Shown here piece after piece: positions 45,020 to 54,304 of a stretch of DNA of 64,000 nucleotides (the first letter of the stretch is position 1; every line of letters begins with the position of its first letter). A model generated the notes under the pieces. It was not told the origin of the DNA, did not search any database, and saw nothing but the letters and a program-made list of their open reading frames with translations. The translations under genes and the position numbers were made by a program. Source of the DNA: Saccharopolyspora oryzae (GTDB lineage Bacteria; Actinomycetota; Actinomycetes; Mycobacteriales; Pseudonocardiaceae); the NCBI RefSeq assembly GCF_027853915.1, contig NZ_JAQGLA010000010.1, positions 62,001 to 126,000 on the forward strand, in the 5' to 3' direction.

Positions 45020-45601
45020 CTCGGACACTCTCTTACCCCACGGGTCTTCTGGCTCGACGGCTAGCACTCCTCACTGCTGGCAGCGGGGTTTTCGTCTGGC
45101 GCTCGACGGTGGAATCCGTCCCCGGTGCGGAGTGTATCCGGCCGGGCGCGGCCATCAGCTCTGGAGCTGGACAGCCTGGTACCGGCCTGAGAACCCAGCC
45201 CACGTGGCCGCACACGATCTCCAACCCTACACGGCGAAGATAATCACCAACGTCGTTGCTCACATCCTGCCCGGGTGGTTCTCCACCGTGCTGCCTGAGC
45301 AGGCCGGGGAAAGCTTCGCGAAGATGATCCTCGCGGACGTACTCGGTGCGGGGCACCGGACTCGGCCGCGGTAAGCGTGGCCTGTAGCCGTGGCGGCAGC
45401 GATACCCGGCACGACCATGAACCCAGTGCGCATCCATCCGACGGTCGCACTCCCCGCACACCACCAGATCAGCCAACTCGTACCTCCGAGTCACACCGTC
45501 CCTGGTCGCCCGGACCGCACGGATCCGTTGCACGGCGAGGAACGTGGACTCATCGACCAACGCCGGATGAGACAACTGCTCGGAGACTTCCCACTCCCGC
45601 A
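45020..45601. repeat. Direct repeat copy B, with the C-terminal tail of a serine recombinase (- strand)
   Basis: Homologous to 6488-7070 in the same orientation. On the minus strand it encodes REWEVSEQLSHPALVDESTF, VCGECDRRMDAHWVHGRAGY (zinc ribbon) and ending PAVRSASRRARRP. Everything upstream of REWEVSEQ is gone: the homology stops at 45601, exactly where the isochorismatase gene ends (stop at 45604). The open frame crosses that border by chance. A dead recombinase fragment and the right-hand partner of repeat A. Confidence 0.85.
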
Positions 45602-45603
45602 CA

Positions 45604-46230
45604 TCAGGCCTTGGACAAGGCAGAGGCGATCTGGCCGACGAGTACCGCGAACGGCATGTCGAGCGCGGTGTAGACATCAGCGGCCAGGGGATCGGCGTTG
45701 TCAGCGAGGATTTCGACGATGGCAGTCGAGTAGTCGATCGGGATCACTCCAGCCTGCTGCATGCGCAGCAGGCCCGCTTCGCGCTTGGTCTGCCAGAAGG
45801 TGCCGGAGGCGTCGATCACGGCGTAGGCGTCGAACCCCTCCCCCGTGGCACTGATGGCCGGGAGGGCGAGACACACCTCAGTGGAGATGCCCGTGATGAT
45901 CAGCTTGTTCCGGCCGGTCGCCCGGATGGCCTCGAGCACGCGCGGGTCGTCCCACGCGTTGACGGTCGAGCGGTCGATGACCTGCACGCCGTCGGGAAGC
46001 ACCTCGGCGAGCTCGGGAATGACCGGTCCCCACATGCTCTCCGCCGCGGTGGTGGTCACCACCAACGGCAGGCTCAACACCTGGGCCGCTTTGGCCAGGG
46101 CCACCACGTTGTGCTTGAGCTCGCCGACCGGGATGTCTCGCACACCGCTGTAGAGACCGACCTGGTGGTCCACCAGCACCACGGCCGCGTTTTCGCGGGT
46201 TAGCCGCTCGGTGAACTTGCTCGCAGGCAC
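45604..46230 (-). CDS. Isochorismatase-family cysteine hydrolase (YcaC-like)
   Basis: 208 residues; GTG start with AGGAGG about 5 nt upstream. The catalytic triad of the family is visible: Asp in AAVVLVDHQVGLYSG near residue 20, a Lys/Arg in the central region, and the nucleophilic Cys in IITGISTEVCLALPAISATG near residue 118 with its cis-peptide context. Substrates of such enzymes include amides, nicotinamide and N-carbamoyl compounds. YcaC-like members have unknown substrates. Cytoplasmic. Its 3' end abuts the recombinase relic, so the right flank of repeat B has been joined to this gene. It precedes no operon; the SDR gene upstream lies 51 bp away on the same strand. Confidence 0.85.
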   Translation of the reverse strand: MPASKFTERLTRENAAVVLVDHQVGLYSGVRDIPVGELKHNVVALAKAAQVLSLPLVVTTTAAESMWGPVIPELAEVLPDGVQVIDRSTVNAWDDPRVLEAIRATGRNKLIITGISTEVCLALPAISATGEGFDAYAVIDASGTFWQTKREAGLLRMQQAGVIPIDYSTAIVEILADNADPLAADVYTALDMPFAVLVGQIASALSKA

Positions 46231-46281
46231 CGCATCCTCCTGAGATGGTCGGCCTCGGGTGACGAGTGACGCTGCCTTCGC

Positions 46282-47055
46282 TCAGACCTGGGCCAGGCCT
46301 CCGTCTACGAAGAGCTCGGAACCGGTGGTGAAGCTGCTGGCGTCCGTAGCCAGAAAGACCACGGCTGCGGCCACTTCGTCCGGGTCTCCTATCCGGCTGA
46401 GGGGCATGCCGTTCAGGAGGGCGTCTCTGAGGTCGGTTGCTTGCGCGGCGTCGGTCACGCCGCCGAAAAGCCCGGAAAACCCGGGAGTCTCGATCGGACC
46501 TGGGCTGACCGCGTTCACCCGGATACCGCGACCGGCCAGTTCGGCGGCCCAGGTGCGGGCGAAGTTGCGGATGGCGGCCTTGGTCGCGTTGTAGACGCTC
46601 GTGGCCGCGACTCCCTTGGATGCCGCGATGGAACAAGGCAGGATCACCGAGGCACCGTCCGCCAGCAGTGGTAGCGCCTTCTGCACCGTGAACAGCAACC
46701 CCTTGACATTGATGCCGAAGAGTCGGTCGAAGTGTTCCTCGGTGATGTCTTCCAGCCGTGCCAACTCGGCCGTACCCGCGTTCGCGAAGAGCACGTCGAT
46801 CCGGTCGCTGTACTCCCTGACCCGGGCGTAGAGGCGGTCCAGATCCGCCGGTGAAGACACGTCGCTTCGCACCGCGATGGCATGTCCGCCGATGTGCTGC
46901 GCATTGATCTCGTTCACCGTCGTGTCCAGCTCGGCCTGACGGCGGCCGGTAACGAACACCGTCGCCCCTTCCGAGGCGAAACGTCGAGCAGTGGCCGCGC
47001 CGATCCCCTCAGACCCGCCGGTGACCACGGCGACTTTCCCGTCGAGCCGGCCCAT
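46282..47055 (-). CDS. Short-chain dehydrogenase/reductase (SDR)
   Basis: The ATG at 47055 follows GAAGGAGGGG; the longer frame upstream has no homology. 257 residues. Classical SDR: GKVAVVTGGSEGIGAATARR with TGxxxGIG at residue 12, VRSDVSS near 62, LFANAGTAEL near 88, the catalytic Ser in LPCSIAASKG near 140 and YNATK near 155, then RVNAVSPGPIETPGF. The TGRRQAE stretch after strand 2 suggests NADP preference. The substrate is unknown. It is probably transcribed with the isochorismatase gene 51 bp downstream. Cytoplasmic. Confidence 0.9.
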   Translation of the reverse strand: MGRLDGKVAVVTGGSEGIGAATARRFASEGATVFVTGRRQAELDTTVNEINAQHIGGHAIAVRSDVSSPADLDRLYARVREYSDRIDVLFANAGTAELARLEDITEEHFDRLFGINVKGLLFTVQKALPLLADGASVILPCSIAASKGVAATSVYNATKAAIRNFARTWAAELAGRGIRVNAVSPGPIETPGFSGLFGGVTDAAQATDLRDALLNGMPLSRIGDPDEVAAAVVFLATDASSFTTGSELFVDGGLAQV

Positions 47056-47135
47056 CGGCACCCCTCCTTCTCCCACCCCATGCTCCCCGCGTGGAAACCT
47101 GGTCGCCTGGGTCGTTCGTCCCCAAAACATGGGGC

Positions 47136-47300
47136 ATGGCCGAGGCTGGTTCCGTGCTGGTGACCGGCGCGGGCGCGGAATTGGCAACGTGGGCGGAAAG
47201 GTCGTGGGACTCCTGCGTGAGCGCGGATTCGCCGTTCGAGCGATGGCATACCACGACGATAACCGCGTCGAGGCCCCACACAGAACTGTCCGCAACCGCG
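47136..47300 (+). pseudogene. Relic of an NmrA-like NAD(P)-binding protein
   Basis: MAEAGSVLVTGAGAEL starts at 47136. After a frame change GGKVVGLLRERGFAVRAMAY followed by HDDNRVEA continues the fold. It matches the beginning of the intact gene at 57337 (ITGAGGGVGG ... LAVRAMVHHDDARAEA). Short, frameshifted and cut off. Confidence 0.55.
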
Positions 47301-47357
47301 CGTGAAGGAGCCTTCGTGATCTCGAGCCTCGATGCTTCCTGGGGGCGTGGCCAGCGG

Positions 47358-48443
47358 TCAGGATTTCGGCCTGCGGCGGGGCATCAGTGTGGGGCGGAAC
47401 GGGATGGCCCGGTCGGCCGACCACGGGGCTGACGGCGCTCGGCACAGCCAGGCCAGGCGCAGCAACACGGCGTCGTAGTTGACGCGCCAGCCGGCGAAGT
47501 CGCGCCAGGCCTGGTTCCGGTCCCCGCGCAACGGCACCCCGGCATTCGTCAGGCGCTGGCACACGGCGTCGTATTCCGCTCGGTCGATGGAAATCGGGTC
47601 ATCCGGATCGGGGTCGGGGGCGTATGGCAAACCGAAGAAGTCACCGATCCGTCGCAACGCGACGTATCCGGAACGGATGCACATCTCAGCAGCGGGTTGA
47701 CGCGAAATGTCCACTGTCGATTCGATGAGTGCCGCGGTGTCCAGCACCGCACCGGCCGCGGTGACCCACGAACGATCCGGGTGAGGCGAGCGGAAGTACA
47801 CCAGCCCCGGCGACGAGGTGTGCGTCTCCTCGATGTCGGCGAACCAGCGGGCCCAGTCCCGCCAGAACCAGTCGAGATCGTCCAGACCTCCGATGCGTGC
47901 CAACCGCTCCAGCAGCGCGGCCGACCACGCCGGCGTGCCCGCCTGGGTCTCCAAAGCGGTCACCATCACCTCACGCCGCGAGAACGAGCCGTAGATCGAG
48001 GGCAGGTACGAGATCAGCAGTGCCAGCAGCCCAAGTCCCAACGCGGCCTCGGAAATCACCAGCACCGCCGTCACCGCATCGACCGGCGCGCTGAACCCCA
48101 GGGTCAACAACGACGATCCGCTCTCGAAGAACGCAGCCCACCAGCCCCGAACACCCACCGACCAGAACATCGCGGTGTACCCGGCGAGCACGAGAACCAG
48201 CCACACCACGGGCAGCGTCAGCAGCGCCAACGGCGCATACAGCGCCCGCACCCGATCCTGCCTGCGGTAATCACCGCCGCCGGCGAACACGGAAAACACT
48301 GCACCCATGCCCAGGAACACCCAACGCGTGATCCGAACCGGCGTGGCCCGCGGCACCACCACGGTCTTCACCGCCGACAACAGAGTCACGACCACGCAGA
48401 CCGCGCCCACCAGACCCACGAGCACAGCGACGACAACCTCCAC
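47358..48443 (-). CDS. Membrane protein with pore-loop-like segment, ion-channel-like
   Basis: I choose the GTG at 48443 (VEVVVAVLVGLVGAVCVVV), which starts directly with the first helix; 361 residues. Four or five hydrophobic helices occupy residues 1 to about 150. SGSSLLTLGFSAPVDAVT near residue 115 resembles the pore helix and filter region of bacterial two-TM channels but lacks the strict TVGYG filter. From about residue 175 a soluble cytoplasmic domain follows (WRDWARWFADIEETHTSSPG, DPDDPISIDRAEYDAVCQRL). Similar proteins are common in actinomycetes, with no assigned ion. It does not appear linked to either neighbour. Confidence 0.6.
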   Translation of the reverse strand: MEVVVAVLVGLVGAVCVVVTLLSAVKTVVVPRATPVRITRWVFLGMGAVFSVFAGGGDYRRQDRVRALYAPLALLTLPVVWLVLVLAGYTAMFWSVGVRGWWAAFFESGSSLLTLGFSAPVDAVTAVLVISEAALGLGLLALLISYLPSIYGSFSRREVMVTALETQAGTPAWSAALLERLARIGGLDDLDWFWRDWARWFADIEETHTSSPGLVYFRSPHPDRSWVTAAGAVLDTAALIESTVDISRQPAAEMCIRSGYVALRRIGDFFGLPYAPDPDPDDPISIDRAEYDAVCQRLTNAGVPLRGDRNQAWRDFAGWRVNYDAVLLRLAWLCRAPSAPWSADRAIPFRPTLMPRRRPKS

Positions 48444-48632
48444 GCACCACACCCCTACGGCCGAAAACGTCCTCGGCACACGCACTGCAGCTGTCGCTCG
48501 GACCGTCTTGTACCAGCGGTAGAACGAAATGGTGCCGGTGCGCTCCGTTCCTCCTTCCAGGATTACTTGCACGTCCAAGGTGGCTTGCCCTCCCCGGCCC
48601 CGCCACCCACTCGACGAACCGTCGCAGAAGAT

Positions 48633-50861
48633 TCAGATATCCGTCGGCGGCAGAATGGGCAACAGCTTGTCGAGGGTGATGGGGAAATCGCGCACGCGTG
48701 CCCCGGTGGCGTTGAACACCGCGTTCGCCACCGCTGCACCGGCTCCGCAGATGCCCAGCTCCCCTAGGCCCTTTGCGCCGAGGACGTTGGCCTTGTCGTC
48801 GAACCCGTCGAGCACGACGGCGTCGATCTCGGGGACGTCGGCGTGGACGGGCACCAGGTAGTGCGCGAGATCCCGGGTGACGAAGGCGCCGGACCGCGTG
48901 TCGACGACGCCCTGTTCCTCCAAAGCGGCTCCCACTCCCCAGATCATGCCGCCGATCAGCTGTGAGCGCGCTGTCTTGGCGTTGAGGACACGACCCACGG
49001 AGAACACGCCCAGCATCCGCCGGAGACGGATTTCGGCGGTGTCGACGTCGACGCGGACTTCAGCGAAGTGCGCCCCGCACGTGTGGATCGAGTAGCTGGC
49101 GTAGTTCGGATCCTCCATCATCCAGACGGTCGAGCCTTCCGCTTCCACGCCGTCGGGCTGGATGCGCGCGACGATCTCGCTCAGCGCCTCGGACCGGTGA
49201 CCGATGTGCACGTTGCCACCGGAGAACTGCGCGCCTGCCGGATCCAGGCCGTGCAGCGGCGAGCTCGCGTCGCTGGTAGCCGCGATCAACAGCTTCTCGC
49301 GGAGGGCCTCGACCGCGCGGTGCACGGCGGTGCTCGAATTGGCCGCGCCCCACGAGCCTCCGGAACCCACGCTCGCCGGGAACTCGGAACGCCCGAGCTC
49401 CACGCGTACGCGCTCGAGCGGCAGCCCGAGCTCGTCGGCCGCTACCTGGCTGAGGATCGTGTAGGTACCGGTGCCGATGTCGGTCATGTCCGACTGGACG
49501 ACCGCGGTCCCGTCCACGTTCAGTCGGACGCGCGCCGTAGCCGGTCCCTGGAAGTGCCCGCGAATGGCGGCGGACACGCCGTAGCCGACCAGCCATCGCC
49601 CCTCCCGCAGGCTTGCCGGCTTTGCCGGGCGGCGCTCCCAGTCGAACCTGCGGGCTCCTTCGCGCAGGCAGTCGACGAGGTGCCGGTCGCTGAACGGCAC
49701 GCCACGCTCCGGGTCGCGTTCGGGCTCGTTGCGGATCCGCAGCTCGACCGGATCCATTCCGACCGCGTCGGCCAGCTCGTCCATCGCCGACTCGACCGCC
49801 AGCAGGCCTGGCGCCTCGCCCGGTGCTCGGACGTCTTCTCCCCGCGGCAGGTCCAGTGGCACCAGCCGGGTGCGTGTCAACCGGTGGGGCGCGGCGTAGA
49901 GGCTGCGAGTCGTGGTGGCGGTCGGCTCGGCGTACTCGATGTGCCGGTTCGTGTGCATCGTGACTTCGTGGCCGAGCGCGACCAGCCGCCCGTCCTGATC
50001 AGCGCCGAGGCGAACCCGCTGGCTCGATGTGGGGCGCAGGCCGGTGAGGTGGAAGGTCTGCTGCCGGGTCTGCGCGACCTTGACCGGCTGGCGCAGCGCG
50101 CGGGCGGCGAAGGCCGCGAGCATCGCTTCGGCATGAACGCGCAGCTTGGAGCCGAAACCGCCGCCGACGTACGGGGTGACGATGTGGATCCGTTCTCCGG
50201 CGGCCTGGAGCGTGGCGGCGATCGAGGCACGAGCCGCATCGACGATCTGGGTGGCGACGTAGACGGTCAGATCGTCGCCCTCTGGGACCGCGAGGCACGC
50301 GGGCGGTTCCATCGCCTGCGAGAGCTCGTACGGTGTCGTGTAACGCTGGTCGACTTTGATCGCGGCGGCGTCGAACCCGGCCTCGAAGTCGCCTATCGCG
50401 GTATCGGGGCGCAGACCCGCGATGAGCTGTTCCGGCGCGTATTCCTGATCCTGGTGAGCGGTGAAGTCGTAATGTCCCGGCTCCGCTGCGTATTCGACGT
50501 CGACGAGGTGGGCCGCCGCGCGTGCCTGCTCGAAGGTCGTGGCGACGACGAGTGCCACGGGCTCGCCGTAGTGGTGGATGTCGGGACTGCTCAGCGTCGG
50601 GAGGGCGCGCCAGTACTCGAAGGGAATGGATTCATCGCGGGCACCTTGCGGCGGGGCATCGAGATGGGTCATCACCATGTGCACTCCGGGCGCGCGCTCA
50701 GCCGGGGAGGTGTCGATCCGCGTGACGCGCCCCTTGCCGATCGTCGCGCCGACGATGTACCCGTAGAGCGGTTGGCCGGCGTCCCACTGCTCGTACGCGT
50801 AGGGGGCTCGGCCCCCGACCTTCAGCGGACCGTCGACGCGGTTGGGGGATCGCCCGATCAT
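48633..50861 (-). CDS. Molybdenum hydroxylase large subunit (PaoC/xanthine dehydrogenase family)
   Basis: The ATG at 50861 has GAGGAGG about 5 nt upstream; 742 residues. Third gene of a leftward three-gene operon. Two aldehyde-oxidase/xanthine-dehydrogenase domains: LYGYIVGATIGKGRV near residue 32, HHYGEPVALVVATT near 95, the molybdopterin-binding VTPYVGGGFGSKLRVHAEAM near 235 and RAPGEAPGLLAVESAMDELA near 345, SDMTDIGTGTYTILSQVAAD near 455, SVGSGGSWGAANSS near 490, and the catalytic Glu in NVLGAKGLGELGICGAGAA near 710. It oxidises an aldehyde or N-heterocycle by hydroxylation with water. The substrate is unknown. No Tat signal is seen in any of the three subunits, so the enzyme should be cytoplasmic. 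Confidence 0.9.
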   Translation of the reverse strand: MIGRSPNRVDGPLKVGGRAPYAYEQWDAGQPLYGYIVGATIGKGRVTRIDTSPAERAPGVHMVMTHLDAPPQGARDESIPFEYWRALPTLSSPDIHHYGEPVALVVATTFEQARAAAHLVDVEYAAEPGHYDFTAHQDQEYAPEQLIAGLRPDTAIGDFEAGFDAAAIKVDQRYTTPYELSQAMEPPACLAVPEGDDLTVYVATQIVDAARASIAATLQAAGERIHIVTPYVGGGFGSKLRVHAEAMLAAFAARALRQPVKVAQTRQQTFHLTGLRPTSSQRVRLGADQDGRLVALGHEVTMHTNRHIEYAEPTATTTRSLYAAPHRLTRTRLVPLDLPRGEDVRAPGEAPGLLAVESAMDELADAVGMDPVELRIRNEPERDPERGVPFSDRHLVDCLREGARRFDWERRPAKPASLREGRWLVGYGVSAAIRGHFQGPATARVRLNVDGTAVVQSDMTDIGTGTYTILSQVAADELGLPLERVRVELGRSEFPASVGSGGSWGAANSSTAVHRAVEALREKLLIAATSDASSPLHGLDPAGAQFSGGNVHIGHRSEALSEIVARIQPDGVEAEGSTVWMMEDPNYASYSIHTCGAHFAEVRVDVDTAEIRLRRMLGVFSVGRVLNAKTARSQLIGGMIWGVGAALEEQGVVDTRSGAFVTRDLAHYLVPVHADVPEIDAVVLDGFDDKANVLGAKGLGELGICGAGAAVANAVFNATGARVRDFPITLDKLLPILPPTDI

Positions 50862-50871
50862 CACGGCCTCC

Positions 50872-51855
50872 TCAACTCGCCTCAGTCGCTTGCAAAAGCG
50901 TGCTGCAGAGCGTGCGTTTGGCAAGCTCGATCTTGAAGTCGTTGTCGCCCTGCCCCGCGGCACCCCGCATGGCCGCCTCGGCGGCGACGCGATACGTGGA
51001 CATGGTGGCGGGTTCGCCCAGCAGCGCGGCCTCCGCCTCGACGGAACGCCAGGGCTTGTGCGCTACGCCGCCGAACACAACCCGAGCTGCATTGATCGTT
51101 CCCCCATCAGTCGAGACGATGACCGCCACGGAGACCAGCGCGAACTCGTATGAGGCGCGGTCGCGCACCTTGCGGTAGAGCTGCCGGCCCTGCGGGGGCG
51201 GGGGCAGGACCACTCCGGTGATCATCTCGCCCGGCCGCAAAACGGTCTCGATGTGCGGCGTATCGCCCGGTAGGAGGTGGAAGTCGGCGATGGTGACGCG
51301 GCGTGCAGACCCTTCGGCGCCGAGCAGCTCGATCTGCGCCTCCAGCGCCGCCATCGCGACGGCCATGTCGGAAGGGTGAGTAGCGATGCAGGCGTCGCTG
51401 GCGCCGAGGATCGCGTGTATGCGGTTGTACCCGCCGATCGCCGAGCAGCCGGAACCGGGATCCCGCTTGTTGCACCCTGCCGCCGTGTCGTAGAAGTACG
51501 GGCATCGAGTGCGCTGCAGGATGTTGCCGCCGACGGACGCCTTGTTGCGCAACTGCCCCGAAGCACCCGCGACCAGTGCCTGGCACAGGACCGGGTACCG
51601 GTCGCGCACTCGGGTGTCCGCAGCGACGTCGGAATTCGACGCCTGGGCGCCGATGCGCAATCCGCCGTCAGGCAACTCCTCGATGTCCTTCAAGGGCAGA
51701 CGGCTGATGTCCACCAGGTGGCTCGGGTGTTCGACGTCGAGCTTCATCAGATCGAGCAGGTTCGTGCCGCCGCTGATGAACTTCGCGCCGGGCCGGGACG
51801 CTGCGGCGACCGCGGCGCGCGCGTCCGTCGCCCGCTCGTAGGTGAAAGGCCTCAT
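50872..51855 (-). CDS. Molybdenum hydroxylase FAD subunit with extra FeS insertion (PaoB-like)
   Basis: The ATG at 51855 overlaps the stop of the upstream FeS subunit (ATGA). 327 residues. FAD_binding_5 fold: [20 protein letters not shown] near residue 25 and [20 protein letters not shown] near 100 are the FAD motifs. An insertion [21 protein letters not shown] near residue 120 supplies closely spaced Cys like those that bind the additional [4Fe-4S] cluster in E. coli PaoB. CO dehydrogenase medium-subunit C-terminal domain follows ([20 protein letters not shown]). It transfers electrons from the Mo site and 2Fe-2S clusters through FAD to an acceptor. Confidence 0.9.
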   Translation of the reverse strand: MRPFTYERATDARAAVAAASRPGAKFISGGTNLLDLMKLDVEHPSHLVDISRLPLKDIEELPDGGLRIGAQASNSDVAADTRVRDRYPVLCQALVAGASGQLRNKASVGGNILQRTRCPYFYDTAAGCNKRDPGSGCSAIGGYNRIHAILGASDACIATHPSDMAVAMAALEAQIELLGAEGSARRVTIADFHLLPGDTPHIETVLRPGEMITGVVLPPPPQGRQLYRKVRDRASYEFALVSVAVIVSTDGGTINAARVVFGGVAHKPWRSVEAEAALLGEPATMSTYRVAAEAAMRGAAGQGDNDFKIELAKRTLCSTLLQATEAS

Positions 51856-52463
51856 TGCAGGCCTCCCTCGGCGACATCGCGGATAGCGGCCACGATGTTC
51901 GGATAGGCGGCGCACCGGCAGATGTTGCCGCTCATCCGCTCGCGGATCTCCTCGTCGGTCAACGCGATCTGCGGGGATGCCACATCATCGGTGGCGTGGC
52001 TGGGCCAACCCGCCCTCACCTCGGTGAGCATGCCGACAGCCGAACAGATCTGGCCCGGCATGCAATAGCCGCACTGGAAGCCGTCGCGCTCGACGAAGGC
52101 GGCTTGCACGGGGTGCAGGGCTTCGGGCGAGCCCAGACCTTCGATCGTCACGATCTCGTCGCCTTCGTGCATCACTGCGAGTGCCAGGCAGGAGTTGATG
52201 CGCAGACCGTTGACCAGCACCGTACAGGCGCCGCACTGCCCGTGGTCACAACCCTTCTTCGTCCCGGCCAAGCGCAGGTGTTCGCGCAGCGCATCCAGCA
52301 GCGACGTACGCGGATCCACCTCGAGGCGCTGCGCACGGCCGTTGACGTCCAACGTGATCGTCGAGAGCGGGGATGCCTCGTGCCCTCGCTCCACAGCGGT
52401 CGATGTGACGCCGACCGAGTCGGAAGACGACCGGTGGACGTCGGTACCTGACTCACCCATCAC
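51852..52463 (-). CDS. Molybdenum hydroxylase [2Fe-2S] subunit (PaoA/CoxS type)
   Basis: 203 residues. A plant-ferredoxin-type domain comes first ([15 protein letters not shown] near residue 72, SCLAL near 92) and a four-helix [2Fe-2S] domain second ([14 protein letters not shown] near 130, [17 protein letters not shown] near 180), eight cluster Cys in total. The first 30 residues are polar ([10 protein letters not shown]), with no twin-Arg motif, unlike periplasmic E. coli PaoA. First gene of the operon. No dedicated maturation gene (XdhC/PaoD type) is seen next to it. The start could also be the second Met. Confidence 0.92.
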   Translation of the reverse strand: MMGESGTDVHRSSSDSVGVTSTAVERGHEASPLSTITLDVNGRAQRLEVDPRTSLLDALREHLRLAGTKKGCDHGQCGACTVLVNGLRINSCLALAVMHEGDEIVTIEGLGSPEALHPVQAAFVERDGFQCGYCMPGQICSAVGMLTEVRAGWPSHATDDVASPQIALTDEEIRERMSGNICRCAAYPNIVAAIRDVAEGGLQ

Positions 52464-52609
52464 AGCCCTTCCTCTCGCGCCCGAACGTCTGCGAGGACAT
52501 GCTCACTCGGCTACCCGCCGTCAGAATCGCCTGAACTTGTCCGCAGCGGCCGAGACAGGGACTTAAGTCCGTTGGGACCGGGTTTCGTGATCGTCAGCCC
52601 AGCGGTTGG

Positions 52610-53485
52610 TCATTTCAGGAAGGCGAGTAGCCGGTTCAGCACGTCCCTGGGTTGTTCCTCGGCGATCCAGTGGCCGGAATCGGCGATGACCGCGCTGGTG
52701 ACGTCAGAGGCGACGCGGCGGGCATGTTCTCCGACCAGTTCGCCGAGCAGGTACTGCCCGCCGAGAGCCAGCACTGGCATCGGCAAGGGGCCGTGCTGGC
52801 GGTAGCGTTCGACGTCGACGATATCGGTGGGGAAGGCTCGGAAGTATTCGAAACTGGCGCGCAACCGCGCCGGGTCGCGCAGTGCCTGGGCGTAGACCTC
52901 GATGTCTTGGGAGGAGATCGATTCGGGGTGGTGGGCGATCAGGTCCACGAAGTTCCGGATCCAGGGGGTTTCCTTGCCGCTGATCACCGACTCGGGCAGC
53001 CCGTTGGTTACCGAGAAGAACCCGAAGTTCCACAAGCCCGGCCCCTGTGCGGTGAGTGCGGGCGAGCCGTACATGAAATCCGTCATCGGCAACGGCGCTT
53101 CACTGAGTACCAGCCGGAAAACGCTCCGCGGATGCTGGGCGGCGTAGGCGTAGGCCACCATGGTGCCGATGTCGTGGCCGACCAGCCGGACGTCCTCGGC
53201 TATACCGAGATGCTCGAGAACGCCGTGTGCGTCAGCCGCCAGAGTGGTCTTGTCATAGCCCTCCGCGGGGGCCTGGGACTGGCCCGCCCCACGTAGATCC
53301 AGCGCGACGACCGTGAAGTGCTCGGCGAGCCCAGGTGCGATAGCTCGCCACTCGTACCAGTTCTGCGGATAGCCGTGCAGCAGCATCACCACCGGCCCCG
53401 AACCCCCACGCACGTAGTGCAACCGCAGCCCGCGGATCGTGGCGAATTCCGATGTGAAACCGATCGGCGCACCGGCCTGGGTCAT
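52610..53485 (-). CDS. Alpha/beta hydrolase, epoxide hydrolase / haloacetate dehalogenase type
   Basis: I choose the ATG at 53485 (MTQAGAPIGFTS); an in-frame GTG sits 9 bp upstream. 291 residues. Oxyanion motif VMLLHGYPQNWYEWR near residue 32; the nucleophile elbow is VRLVGHDIGTMVAYAYA near 98, with Asp as nucleophile instead of Ser, the mark of epoxide hydrolases and haloacid/haloalkane dehalogenases; the closing His lies in VIADSGHWIAEEQP near 270. Cap domain in between (SGKETPWIRNFVDL). Cytoplasmic. It lies 147 bp upstream of the molybdenum hydroxylase operon on the same strand, so it could feed an aldehyde or diol pathway with it, but no substrate is readable. Confidence 0.87.
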   Translation of the reverse strand: MTQAGAPIGFTSEFATIRGLRLHYVRGGSGPVVMLLHGYPQNWYEWRAIAPGLAEHFTVVALDLRGAGQSQAPAEGYDKTTLAADAHGVLEHLGIAEDVRLVGHDIGTMVAYAYAAQHPRSVFRLVLSEAPLPMTDFMYGSPALTAQGPGLWNFGFFSVTNGLPESVISGKETPWIRNFVDLIAHHPESISSQDIEVYAQALRDPARLRASFEYFRAFPTDIVDVERYRQHGPLPMPVLALGGQYLLGELVGEHARRVASDVTSAVIADSGHWIAEEQPRDVLNRLLAFLK

Positions 53486-53817
53486 CACGAACACCCCCGC
53501 AGCTGAGCCGCGATGCGGCCCGTGGCCGCGAGCGGTCGCAGAACCAGACTCCCACCCCGCCCCGACCGACACCCGGGTCTTTCGTTCTTTGCTGGCCACC
53601 AAAGCCAGCGCAACCGTTGCTCGTGCACGCGTTCAGCACCGGAGACCCGAGAATCCCTCTCCAGATGTCAGCTGCCCGATGTTCGAACGGGCCGCGATGG
53701 GTGACCCAATGCCCTGGAGAGCCGGGCCGGCCTGGTGGAGCGTGGGGTGGTGTTGAGACATCCGGACGTGCGCGGGAAGCGACGAGCTGGCAACGCTGCC
53801 CGCGCCGTCCCACGAAC
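53486..53817. other. Intergenic region, probably eroded DNA
   Basis: 332 bp without start signals or recognisable family sequence. It ends in the 5'-truncated hydrolase below. Confidence 0.4.
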
Positions 53818-54110
53818 GGTGCCAGAACTGGTGGCGCCAGGGGATGATGGGCGACGCGAAGGCGCACTACGACGGCATCGTCGCCTTCTCGCAGACCGAC
53901 TTCACCGAAGACCTGAAGAAGATCTCCGTGCAGGTCCTGGTGATGCACGGCGACGACGACCAGATCGTGCCCTACGCCGACTCCGCACCCCGGTCCGCGA
54001 AGCTGCTGAAGAACGCGACGCTGCAGACCTACCCGGGCTTCCCGCACGGCATGCCCACCACACAAGCGGAGACGATCAACGCCGACCTCCTGGCGTTCCT
54101 CAGCGCATGA
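53818..54110 (+). pseudogene. C-terminal fragment of a chloroperoxidase-like alpha/beta hydrolase
   Basis: Reads QNWWRQGMMGDAKAHYDGIV, AFSQTDFTEDLKKISVQVLV, MHGDDDQIVPYADSAPRSAK and TYPGFPHGMPTTQAETINAD to a normal stop. This is the last third of a non-haem chloroperoxidase/arylesterase-type hydrolase, containing the catalytic Asp (GDDDQIVP) and His (GFPHGMP) but not the nucleophile Ser or the oxyanion motif. There is no upstream coding part. 5'-truncated relic. Confidence 0.75.
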
Positions 54111-54147
54111 CCGCAAGAGCGCACCTCGTTCATCACGGAGGTCTTTC

Positions 54148-54300
54148 ATGTCGAACGTGCCTCATCCCATTGCGCTGTCTGAAGCCCCGAGCGGGAGTTC
54201 CGGTGGTAGAGCACGTGGTCTGACCGGAAACTGGTCGGCACGTTCCAGCCTCAGTGAGCGGGAAGGCGCATCAGCAGAAGCGTCGGAAGAAGGCGGGTAA
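54148..54300 (+). CDS. Small hypothetical ORF, 50 residues
   Basis: The ATG has an excellent ribosome-binding site (ACGGAGGTC, 5 nt spacing), and the stop lies 4 bp before the next gene's ATG, so translation could be coupled. Composition is rich in Ser, Gly, Glu and Arg (APSGSSGGRARG, SLSEREGASAEASEEGG), with no domain. It could be the truncated start of a lost gene. Not recognised. Confidence 0.35.
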   Translation: MSNVPHPIALSEAPSGSSGGRARGLTGNWSARSSLSEREGASAEASEEGG

Positions 54301-54304
54301 ATCG

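Noticed and set aside
45033-45677. 214-residue minus-strand open frame as a complete recombinase-like gene
   Set aside because: Its first 25 or so codons are antisense to the 3' end of the isochorismatase gene. Only the part after REWEVSEQ is recombinase sequence, so it is a truncated relic.
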